A DNA stretch of 37,521 nucleotides, from positions 1-37,521 of the IMG/VR virus record IMGVR_UViG_3300042876_001009; one strand, 5' to 3'. The notes under the pieces were generated by a model. The model saw only the letters and a program-made list of their open reading frames with translations. It was not told the origin of the DNA and did not search any database. This DNA is from a virus. Position numbers and translations under genes: made by a program. Below, in pieces: positions 21,084 to 28,281 of this stretch; within the stretch, counting starts at the first letter, position 1; every line of letters starts with the position of its first letter.

Positions 21084-21569
21084 ATGCATGAAATCGCCCT
21101 CTCACGTCGCCCGCGCAACCAGGTCTCCCAGCGCGTCGTCGCACAGTCGCTCGACCGCCGCGCCCGCCGGGCTGCCATGCTCCTACTCATGATGATCGCC
21201 GTGGTTGTACTCGCGCCGATCATCGCAGCGGCACAGACCGTTGCGCAGGCTGCCGGCGTCACGCCGACGATCACGACCTGGCAGGATGCGCTCATCTACG
21301 CCCTGCCGCTTCTCGTGCCGATCCTCATCGCGCTCGCGAAGAAATGGCTGTACACCACCAAAGTGAATCTTGACGGATCGACGAGCTACGTGGCGCCGGT
21401 CTGGCTGCCGAAATGGAGCCTGCCGATCCTCGCACCTCTCATCGGTATGGCCATCGTGTGGCTCAGCTCCATTGGATCAACCACACCGAATCTCCTCATC
21501 GCTGCAGCGGCCGGTGCACTCGGCGTCTTCGTGCGTGAGGTCACGAAACCCCTGACGAACATCGGATGA
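21084..21569 (+). CDS. Putative holin, multi-span membrane protein
   Basis: The ATG at 21084 has GAGG eight bases upstream. The 161-aa product has a basic N-terminus (about 30 residues). Hydrophobic spans are near residues 30-50 (MLLLMMIAVVVLAPIIAAAQ), 70-87 (LIYALPLLVPILIALA), 110-128 (LPILAPLIGMAIVWL) and 133-150 (NLLIAAAAGALGVFV). The position directly ahead of an endolysin gene, the size and the number of spans fit a holin. The first span may be a cleaved signal sequence. Confidence 0.6.
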   Translation: MHEIALSRRPRNQVSQRVVAQSLDRRARRAAMLLLMMIAVVVLAPIIAAAQTVAQAAGVTPTITTWQDALIYALPLLVPILIALAKKWLYTTKVNLDGSTSYVAPVWLPKWSLPILAPLIGMAIVWLSSIGSTTPNLLIAAAAGALGVFVREVTKPLTNIG

Positions 21570-21581
21570 TCTCCCACCAGT

Positions 21582-21627
21582 CTGCCCCCCGTGCGGTGTA
21601 ACTACTCCGACACGGCGCGGGGGGCAG
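21582..21627 (+). other. Long GC-rich hairpin between holin-like and endolysin genes
   Basis: CTGCCCCCCG (21582-21591) pairs with CGGGGGGCAG (21618-21627). GTGT and ACAC near the loop can extend it. No T-run follows. It could be a weak terminator or a control point between holin and endolysin expression. Confidence 0.6.
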
Positions 21628-21689
21628 GCTACCCCTTTCGCGGGCCCCTACCCGGCATCTCCTGATAACGAATACGCACTGAGGATCCC

Positions 21690-22409
21690 ATGGCAAAGAA
21701 GACGACAAAACCCGACCACGCACCGAACGATGCGGACGCGAAGGCGCAGGCTGCGCTCGATGCGGTGCGCACGACCTATGCCGGCACGGTCCCCACCGTC
21801 GCCCGTGTCCGCGCCGCGGTCGTTGTGGCCGCACGCGCATTCGTCGGCGTGCGGGAGATCGGATCGTCCAACAGCGGCTACTGGATCGACCAGTTTCTCG
21901 GCCAGCTCGGACTCAATCCCGGGTACGCGTGGTGCATGGCGGTCGTGCAGTGGGTGCTCCGCTTCGTGGCCTCGATCTTCGGTCTGCCGGACCTGCTCCC
22001 GAACAATCAGGCCGGGACGCGGAACGTGTTCCTGTGGGCGAAGGGCAAGGGCTACACCACCGTCGACATCGCACTCGTGCAGCCCGGTGATGTCATCGTC
22101 TGGGCCGACGGTGCCACGGCGAACGGCCACACCGGCATCGTCGTCGATGTCACGCGCAACGGTAGCGAGTACATCCTCACGGTCGCCGAGGGCAACACGA
22201 GCGACAAGTCGTGGCGCGACGGCGGCGGTATGATGGTGAAGACGCACACGATCGCGGATGTCGCGACTGTCGGCCGCCCGGTCACGTCCGGCCGCTGGGT
22301 GCGCGGATTCATCCAGCTCGATCCGCTGTTCAACGCATCGGTGGCGGCTCTCGCCGCAGCGCCGGCGATCGCGACGAAGGCGGCCGCGGCACCTCAACCT
22401 GCAGCGTGA
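21690..22409 (+). CDS. CHAP-domain endolysin
   Basis: The 239-aa product has a CHAP-type cysteine peptidase/amidase core. The nucleophile Cys82 is in LNPGYAWCMAVVQWVL, a helix containing NNQAGTRNVFLWAKGKG follows, His147 is in ANGHTGIVVDV, and the third residue lies in TVAEGNTSD (167-172). CHAP enzymes cleave peptide bonds or the amide of peptidoglycan. There is no secretion signal, so release would depend on the holin-like protein encoded just upstream. The C-terminus is an Ala-rich tail. GAGGA precedes the ATG. Confidence 0.85.
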   Translation: MAKKTTKPDHAPNDADAKAQAALDAVRTTYAGTVPTVARVRAAVVVAARAFVGVREIGSSNSGYWIDQFLGQLGLNPGYAWCMAVVQWVLRFVASIFGLPDLLPNNQAGTRNVFLWAKGKGYTTVDIALVQPGDVIVWADGATANGHTGIVVDVTRNGSEYILTVAEGNTSDKSWRDGGGMMVKTHTIADVATVGRPVTSGRWVRGFIQLDPLFNASVAALAAAPAIATKAAAAPQPAA

Positions 22410-22418
22410 ACAGAGTGA

Positions 22419-22709
22419 GTGGTGGACACGAACGGACTCTACCAGGACGCGGCGACCGGTCGCACGATCGCGATCACGTCGCCGAAGTTCGTCACGGTGT
22501 CTTCGCCGCTCACGTTCATCACGATCGAGCATCCGTTCCCGCGCAGACATGTCAAGGTCACCGTCTACTCCTCTGATGACCATCTGATGCCGGAAGGCAT
22601 CGTCAGCAGCCTCTTCTGCGGCCAGCACAGTCCCGTTGTCACCAATGAATTCTATGTGGAAATCACGTTTAACGATCCTTTTACTGGTGTCATTCGCCTT
22701 GATTACTGA
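22419..22709 (+). CDS. Hypothetical 96-aa beta-rich protein
   Basis: GTG at 22419 (with a second in-frame GTG at 22422) opens a 96-aa product. It is composed of short strands (ITSPKFVTVSSPLTFITIEH; RHVKVTVYSSDDHLM; EFYVEITFNDPFTGVIRLDY). It overlaps the following signal-peptide gene by 56 bases in another frame. A small tail- or fibre-associated protein is possible; no family is recognised. Confidence 0.5.
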   Translation: MVDTNGLYQDAATGRTIAITSPKFVTVSSPLTFITIEHPFPRRHVKVTVYSSDDHLMPEGIVSSLFCGQHSPVVTNEFYVEITFNDPFTGVIRLDY

Positions 22710-23796
22710 GGCGCGCGCGCAGTGGAACTATGGCTTCGGCATCGGCCATGGGATCACGAATGCGCGCATCACCCTGTACTGGGATTCCTCGGCCGTGCGC
22801 GCCTCGGACTGGCTGCGCCCGTCGCTGGACTCGCTCGTGACCAAGGTGCTTGCCATGAACATCTCCCGCACGATCGACTCCGCGCTGACGCTCCCCGGAC
22901 GGAAGATCAACCTCGTGAACATCACGCAGGCGACGACGTCGACGAGCGGCTGGCTCTCTTCCACCGACTGGAACACTTTCAACGGGAAGGTGTCCTCCTC
23001 GCGCTCCATCTCGACGCAATATTCCCTCCAAGGCGGCGGAGATCTCAGCGCGAACCGGACGCTCCAGCTTGTCGGTGATGTGGCGAGTCCTTCGGCTTCA
23101 TACTACTACGGCACGAACAGCAGCGCGACGCGCGGCTGGTTCGCGCTTCCCGCGGCGGACACCACCGGGCGATTCTCCATGAACCGGCATCAGACCTCGC
23201 CCGGCACCGGGTATGGCGCGGCAGACGGCATCTACGGCAACAAGACGTTCTTCGGATCCGTCTCGATCGCAACGCTCACCGTGACGACCGTGCAGATGTC
23301 GTCGAGCTCGACGGTGATGAACAAGAAATCCACCGACTCGATGGTGGTGGTTCCGGTGCATTTCGCGCGCACGTTCACCGCGACCGACACGACGAACGTG
23401 CGTGATTTCCTTGTCGCCGGCGCGAGCGCGTGGGGCGGCGTCCCGAGCTCGGCCGATGCGCTCATCTCGGGATGGTCCTACTGCATCGCCGCCGCTGCCG
23501 GCACGACGAAGAAGGCCGATTGGGTGAAGGTCTCCGTCTCCTCGCCCTACGAGGTCGACCGCGGATCCACGCTCGTGCGCGTGGCGTACATCCCGAGCGG
23601 GCGTACCGACGATTTCCAATCGAGCCCCGCGATGCTGCGCCGCTTCATCATCCAGAAAAAGAACTTCACGGGATCCACCTGGTCGACGGTCGGCACGATC
23701 TACGTGCACACCGTGGATCTCACCGATTCCGGCAGCGCGGCGCCCGCGCAGGTTGTGCTTCATCTCAGGCTGAGGTATCCCGGTGATGCATACTAA
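22654..23796 (+). CDS. Fibre-like protein with an N-terminal signal peptide
   Basis: ATG 22654 gives a 380-aa product that starts MWKSRLTILLLVSFALITEA and continues RAQ, a textbook Sec signal peptide with likely cleavage after ARA. Residues about 98-115 carry TSGWLSSTDWNTFNGK and about 126-138 carry LQGGGDLSANRTLQL, both common in phage tail-fibre proteins. The rest is Ser/Thr-rich and beta-structured. Fibre-type motifs point to a receptor-binding or adhesive role, whereas the signal peptide points to export. ATG 22645 is an alternative start. Confidence 0.65.
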   Translation: MWKSRLTILLLVSFALITEARAQWNYGFGIGHGITNARITLYWDSSAVRASDWLRPSLDSLVTKVLAMNISRTIDSALTLPGRKINLVNITQATTSTSGWLSSTDWNTFNGKVSSSRSISTQYSLQGGGDLSANRTLQLVGDVASPSASYYYGTNSSATRGWFALPAADTTGRFSMNRHQTSPGTGYGAADGIYGNKTFFGSVSIATLTVTTVQMSSSSTVMNKKSTDSMVVVPVHFARTFTATDTTNVRDFLVAGASAWGGVPSSADALISGWSYCIAAAAGTTKKADWVKVSVSSPYEVDRGSTLVRVAYIPSGRTDDFQSSPAMLRRFIIQKKNFTGSTWSTVGTIYVHTVDLTDSGSAAPAQVVLHLRLRYPGDAY

Positions 23797-24268
23797 ATCC
23801 CGTTTCACGATCGCCGCGTGCGCCATCCTCCTGGCACTCGCGTGCAGCACGCCGGCGCGTGCGCAGTTCGATCCCGACGTGCACGTGCGCTTCATCGTGC
23901 GCACGGTGCACGCCGAGGATGTCATAAGCGATTCACTCGCGCTCTGGACCATCGGTCCGCGCACCGTCATTCTGCGCTGCATGGGCATCGTCGATTCCGC
24001 ATACAAAGCCGCTGCGGCCGTGCGCATCGGGATCTCCGGCGCGACGCTCACCCCGCCGCCTGCGGAGCTCATGTACTGGACGGAAATTTCCGAAGTGCCG
24101 GCAGGCACGCTGCGTGGTGCGGCACTCTCCGACGAAGGCACGGCGCTCTCGACTGCCGGCGCATGGTACGCACCGCAGCGCGCAGCCGCCGTCATGTTCT
24201 ACCACGAGGCGCCGACGGGCGACATCCGCGGCGCGCTTCGCATCATCCTTCTCATCGCCGAGTTCTGA
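23786..24268 (+). CDS. Secreted beta-rich protein of the fibre cluster
   Basis: The 160-aa product starts MHTKSRFTIAACAILLALAC and continues to a likely cleavage after ARA (STPARAQFD). The mature part is beta-rich: HVRFIVRTVHAEDVISDSLA, RTVILRCMGIVDSAYKAAAA and PQRAAAVMFYHEAPTGDIRG. It overlaps the previous gene by eleven bases and is followed one base later by the next signal-peptide gene. No family is recognised. It could be a fibre partner or chaperone exported together with its neighbours. Confidence 0.6.
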   Translation: MHTKSRFTIAACAILLALACSTPARAQFDPDVHVRFIVRTVHAEDVISDSLALWTIGPRTVILRCMGIVDSAYKAAAAVRIGISGATLTPPPAELMYWTEISEVPAGTLRGAALSDEGTALSTAGAWYAPQRAAAVMFYHEAPTGDIRGALRIILLIAEF

Positions 24269-24269
24269 T

Positions 24270-26516
24270 ATGCATAGAATGTCGCTTCTCACGCTCCTGC
24301 TCGTGTTCTCTGCGGCTGTCGCCGTGGCGCAGCCTGTGCCCATTCCACCGCGCGTCTGCGTCGTGTACGGGTACGTCTACGAATCGGATGGATCCATGGC
24401 CGCCGGACGCGTCATCGCGACCAAACGCACCATCCCGCTTGATCCGCAGCCGTTCATCCTCTCCCAGCAGCAGCGCACCGACACGGTACGGTCCACGGGC
24501 TTCATAGCACTGCGCTGCCTGCGGCACAGCGTGACCTACATCTCCGTGCTCGGGCGCTCCTCCTGTCTCGGTATTCCTGTTGATCCATCAGCGGTGGCCA
24601 TGCCGGTGCCGGACGCGGATTCGGTGCGCATCGAAACCATCCTCGCCACACGCGCGGATTCCATTCCGATCGCGACGCTCGCAACCATCCCGCTGCTCAC
24701 GATCGAGCACGGAACCGATCGTGGTGCCGTGTCGTCAGTCGTGCTGCAGGGGCCGGGTGTTTCCTCCGTCCTATTCAGCGGCACGCAGGCCGCAATCACC
24801 TTTTCTGGCGGCGGTGGTTCATCTGCTGCGTATGGAGACAGCATCCGCATCGCGGACAGCCTCGCGCGCGCAGCAGGATCAGTTGCAGCCGCGGCAAGCA
24901 GTGCCGCAAGCGGTGCGCTCGCCGATGCGCTCAGCGCACAACACGCCGCGCACATCGCAGACTCCGTAGCGCATGCCGGTTTGGACTCGGCCGTGGCAGC
25001 GGGCATCGCTGCGCGATCGGGATGGCTTGCCGCCGGCGTCGCGGACAGCATAGCACGTGTGGCCATCGCTCGCGTTGCGATCGCAGACAGCATCGCGCGT
25101 TATGCCGTGACAGTGGCTCGGAAAGTGGACTCACTGGGCACCGTCTCGCATGTGCTCGCTGCGCATGCCGACAGTCTCGCGGCCCACGCTGACGCACTCA
25201 TCATTGCACACGCCGCGCGCACAGACAATCCACACAGCACCGGATACGCGCAGGTCGGAGCTGATCCTGCTGGAGCGGCCGCAACGGTGCAGGGCAACCT
25301 CACGACGCATACTGGCAACACGAGTAATCCGCACAACGTCACAGCAGCGCAGATCGGCGCGATCACAACAGAGCTTGATCCAACTGTCGCCCTGCGCATC
25401 CGCGATTCCCTTGCACTCTACAATCTCCTTTGGATGCGAGCGGACTCCGCGACGATCGGGAAGATCCTTGACATGATGTATCCGCGCTCGGGAGGTGGTG
25501 GTGGCGACACAACACGAGCACTCCCAGCGTGGGACGGGCAGACCAAGACGGCGAACGGAATCATCGCCGGACTCGACACCGTGCGGACCAAACGCATCAC
25601 GGTTGGTGACGGCACGCGCCCCGTTTATTGGGATCAGTCTATCATTGCCGGATACATGACTACACCCACGGCGGTATGGGCGGACAAGGGGGTTGTTGTC
25701 GGTGGCGCGGGGGCATTTACCATTGATAGCTACAACACTGCACTCACACCCCTGTATCTAACCTTCTATTCTGGACTTGGCGGGAACCTCCGATGGTACA
25801 ACGGCGGGTGTGCGTACTTCGGTAAGCCGTTTGGCGTATTGAAAACCGACAATACGTGGCCCGCAACCTTCGGAAAGCAAAAGTTCACGGTGGAGGACGG
25901 TATGTACGCCGACACGGTGAAGGCGGGTGCAGGCGGAGTGCAGGCACCAACCGGCCCAGGCATCTTCAAGTATACAAAGACCGACTCGCTTAGAGCATCG
26001 TTGTGGGTTTTGGACAGCGCCGGTTGCGTTGTGTTGGACTCCGGGACCGTATGCGTGCAGAAGATTCAACCACCTCCGAAAAAGAATGCCGGTGTTCGAG
26101 CTCCAGCGGGTTACGGGTACGTCGACTTCTTTATTGACCTAGGCAATGTCGGCAGCACAACGTACATAGCAGACTTCGTCATAAGGGGTGACAGCACCAA
26201 CGGTGTTTTACCCGTACAGGCCGAGTTTGAATCCAACGGGTGGAGCGGTAGGTACCGTTGGAACTCGAAGTCGTGGGTGGGTGTCGGAGACTCGTATTGG
26301 GACGCAAACGGGTCGTACAGTAGAGCAGTTACTGGCTGGGATTGGTCGTGCAACATTATGGTGAATGCCCCTATCCTCCCGACGCTGTACTCAGCCAAGA
26401 TCAAGGTGCTCGTCAGTTACGGAGCGAATGTCTCAGCGTCTGGCGTGTTGCGCGTGTGGTTTCAGCAGACAGAAGCGAGCACTTCGACGTGGTATATCAA
26501 GATCACAGACCTATAA
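24270..26516 (+). CDS. Large fibre-like protein with a signal peptide, probable receptor-binding tip
   Basis: The 748-aa product starts MHRMSLLTLLLVFSAAVAVA, a signal peptide with likely cleavage at VAVAQ. A beta-rich N-terminal domain follows. Then comes an Ala/Asp/Ser-rich helical rod (about residues 190-310), where ADS and AD steps recur as in trimeric stalks. Two fibre motifs come next: NPHSTGYAQVGADP (about 320-333) and NTSNPHNVTAAQIGA (about 350-364). The C-terminal 280 residues are Gly- and Trp-rich beta structure. Their DNA (about 25620-26516) is visibly poorer in GC than the rod, suggesting an exchanged tip. Confidence 0.68.
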   Translation: MHRMSLLTLLLVFSAAVAVAQPVPIPPRVCVVYGYVYESDGSMAAGRVIATKRTIPLDPQPFILSQQQRTDTVRSTGFIALRCLRHSVTYISVLGRSSCLGIPVDPSAVAMPVPDADSVRIETILATRADSIPIATLATIPLLTIEHGTDRGAVSSVVLQGPGVSSVLFSGTQAAITFSGGGGSSAAYGDSIRIADSLARAAGSVAAAASSAASGALADALSAQHAAHIADSVAHAGLDSAVAAGIAARSGWLAAGVADSIARVAIARVAIADSIARYAVTVARKVDSLGTVSHVLAAHADSLAAHADALIIAHAARTDNPHSTGYAQVGADPAGAAATVQGNLTTHTGNTSNPHNVTAAQIGAITTELDPTVALRIRDSLALYNLLWMRADSATIGKILDMMYPRSGGGGGDTTRALPAWDGQTKTANGIIAGLDTVRTKRITVGDGTRPVYWDQSIIAGYMTTPTAVWADKGVVVGGAGAFTIDSYNTALTPLYLTFYSGLGGNLRWYNGGCAYFGKPFGVLKTDNTWPATFGKQKFTVEDGMYADTVKAGAGGVQAPTGPGIFKYTKTDSLRASLWVLDSAGCVVLDSGTVCVQKIQPPPKKNAGVRAPAGYGYVDFFIDLGNVGSTTYIADFVIRGDSTNGVLPVQAEFESNGWSGRYRWNSKSWVGVGDSYWDANGSYSRAVTGWDWSCNIMVNAPILPTLYSAKIKVLVSYGANVSASGVLRVWFQQTEASTSTWYIKITDL

Positions 26517-26527
26517 TCGGAGCAACC

Positions 26528-26962
26528 ATGAAACACGTCACTCTACTCCTTCTCCTCCTCGTCTTGTCCGTCACTGCATCTGCTCAGACCATGCGCGACA
26601 GCACGTACCAGACGCAGGTGCCCGCGAAGCAGTGCATCATTACCTACAACTACGGTGGCACGGCTGTGCGTGACACTCTGTCCCCCGAGGAGGCGGCCGC
26701 ATGGATCAACGTGCACGGCAAGTCATCGAACGACACAACGCGCCCGCTGCAGGAAGGGCTGAAGTCTCAGCTGCGCACCGAGATCGAACGGTGCAAGACG
26801 ATCTGGTACGCGCAGCGAGATCTCGAGCTCGGCCTCGTCGACCAGAACGACACGCTCACGCTCGCAGAGTACCGGGCGGCACGCACCGCGATCAGGGTGC
26901 GGTACAGGTCGTGGCTACAGGAGCGAAGCGTGAAGGTGCCGGTGCTTGGAGGCAACCCATGA
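26528..26962 (+). CDS. Small exported helical protein
   Basis: The 144-aa product starts MKHVTLLLLLLVLSVTASAQ, a signal peptide with likely cleavage after ASA. The mature protein is helical (SPEEAAAWINVHGKSSNDTT; TEIERCKTIWYAQRDLELGL; TLAEYRAARTAIRVRYRSWL). It overlaps the next small membrane gene by four bases. It is the fourth consecutive exported product of the cluster. A periplasmic role, for example as a spanin part or a fibre chaperone, is possible but not shown. Confidence 0.58.
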   Translation: MKHVTLLLLLLVLSVTASAQTMRDSTYQTQVPAKQCIITYNYGGTAVRDTLSPEEAAAWINVHGKSSNDTTRPLQEGLKSQLRTEIERCKTIWYAQRDLELGLVDQNDTLTLAEYRAARTAIRVRYRSWLQERSVKVPVLGGNP

Positions 26963-27153
26963 CCGCATGGATCCCACCCATCGTTGACTCATCGCGCGTC
27001 GCGTGGGCCGATTCGCTCTACAGCGCAGCAATGGCCGCACCAAGCGGCGGTGAATACGAAGGAATCATCGTGACCTTCTATATCGTCGCAGCCGTCGTCA
27101 CTATCGCTATCGTCGGCCTCATTGCATGGGGAGTGTATTCGATCGCGAAATGA
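26959..27153 (+). CDS. 64-aa single-span membrane protein
   Basis: The ATG overlaps the previous stop (ATGA). The peptide has a short polar N-terminus and one C-terminal span (IIVTFYIVAAVVTIAIVGLI). The coupling with the exported neighbour suggests the two proteins work together in the envelope. No family is recognised. Confidence 0.55.
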   Translation: MTAWIPPIVDSSRVAWADSLYSAAMAAPSGGEYEGIIVTFYIVAAVVTIAIVGLIAWGVYSIAK

Positions 27154-27248
27154 CGAAATCGCGAGAAGACCGGCACCTAATCGGTTCGTAAAACTGCATT
27201 CAATGGTTCGTACACATCCATTACACATTCAATCCACGAGGAATTATC

Positions 27249-27917
27249 ATGAACACATCACACGAGTCCATGTCGGCGGAAGGCGCGAACTTCGCCGTCG
27301 TCATCCCCGTCACGCTGACCGATGGCAAGGCGTCTGCGCTCGGCACGGCCATCAAGCACGAGGCGATTGAAGGTGCGGAGTACACCGAATCGAACGCCTC
27401 GAACAAGGTCGAGTACATCTCGTCGACCATGGCGAACGGTGTCTCGGTTGAGATCCCGAAGGTCACGAAGGTGCTCGACGGCACCACGGGCGCGGAGAAG
27501 AGCGGCGCCGGCGATGCCGTGAACAAGATGAGCTTCACGACGCTCGAAGTCGACGCGGCCGCCATGGAGGAACTCTCCGGCATCAAGGGCGAGAACGTCA
27601 TCACATGCATCCCGCTGGGATTCGGATCGGACGGTTCGAGCTTCGGCTACGCCTTCATGCTCGGCAAGCTCTCCGGCGACATCACGCGCGCGATGAAGGG
27701 CAACTCGACGATCACCGTCAAGGTGGAATTCTCGGCCACGACGCTCGTCGCAGACGTCGCCTTCACGTTCACCACGCTCAATAGTGCGTTCGGCATCGCG
27801 GTCGATCCGATGGGCGGTACCGCCATCACGAAGATCATCGATGTCGCGAATGCCTTCACTGCAGGTGAACTCACGGCCCTGTTTGCCGGCGAGATCGTCT
27901 ACAAGGACGCCGCGTAA
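27249..27917 (+). CDS. Putative tail tube protein
   Basis: The 222-aa product is rich in beta strands, Ala, Thr, Val and Gly: SNKVEYISSTMANGVSVEIP, NVITCIPLGFGSDGSSFGYA, STITVKVEFSATTLVADVAF. It has no export signal. Its composition, length, the good GAGG ribosome site and the strong hairpin behind it fit an abundantly made tail tube subunit. The name is inferred from position and composition; another structural protein cannot be excluded. Confidence 0.5.
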   Translation: MNTSHESMSAEGANFAVVIPVTLTDGKASALGTAIKHEAIEGAEYTESNASNKVEYISSTMANGVSVEIPKVTKVLDGTTGAEKSGAGDAVNKMSFTTLEVDAAAMEELSGIKGENVITCIPLGFGSDGSSFGYAFMLGKLSGDITRAMKGNSTITVKVEFSATTLVADVAFTFTTLNSAFGIAVDPMGGTAITKIIDVANAFTAGELTALFAGEIVYKDAA

Positions 27918-27930
27918 CCCTCCACCCACA

Positions 27931-27960
27931 GCGGCGCCCATGAACATGCATGGGCGCCGC
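27931..27960 (+). other. Perfect 12-bp hairpin after the putative tube gene
   Basis: GCGGCGCCCATG (27931-27942) pairs perfectly with CATGGGCGCCGC (27949-27960) around the loop AACATG. No T-run follows. It may stabilise the 3' end of a processed, highly expressed mRNA or partly terminate transcription before the less abundant tail-tip proteins. Confidence 0.75.
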
Positions 27961-27987
27961 CCCTGCCCATCAACGGAGCGAAATATC

Positions 27988-28281
27988 ATGACAGTAATGA
28001 CCATCTCACCGCTCGCGATCGAGCTCCTGAAATCCGCGCAGGCACAGGAGCAACGCCGGTTTAGTCGCATCGAAAAACGCGAGTATGCCGCGCTCATTGA
28101 TTCGAAATACCTGGTGCTGACGGATGGGGTCTACGTCCTGACGGAATCAGGCAAGAAGGCGCTCTCGGTGTTGTCCGAGAAGACCGACAAGCTGCCGGCA
28201 GTGGAGAAGCTCCCAGCGGTAGACAAGCTCCCGGTCGCAGACAAGATCCCGGCCGCACCGACTCCGACCAACGCTGGCTGA
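27988..28281 (+). CDS. Hypothetical tail-module protein with a Lys-Leu-Pro repeat tail
   Basis: The 97-aa product has a helical N-terminus (SPLAIELLKSAQAQEQRRFS), then EYAALIDSKYLVLTDGVYVL and LTESGKKALSVL, resembling a small winged-helix-like domain. Its tail repeats a KLPAV(E/D) unit (EKLPAVDKLPVADKIPA). Its stop shares bases with the next ATG. No family is recognised; a chaperone or regulator in tail assembly is possible. Confidence 0.55.
   Translation: MTVMTISPLAIELLKSAQAQEQRRFSRIEKREYAALIDSKYLVLTDGVYVLTESGKKALSVLSEKTDKLPAVEKLPAVDKLPVADKIPAAPTPTNAG

Noticed and set aside
24270-26516. Diversity-generating retroelement target at the fibre tip
   Set aside because: No reverse transcriptase gene and no template/variable repeat pair were seen in the window.
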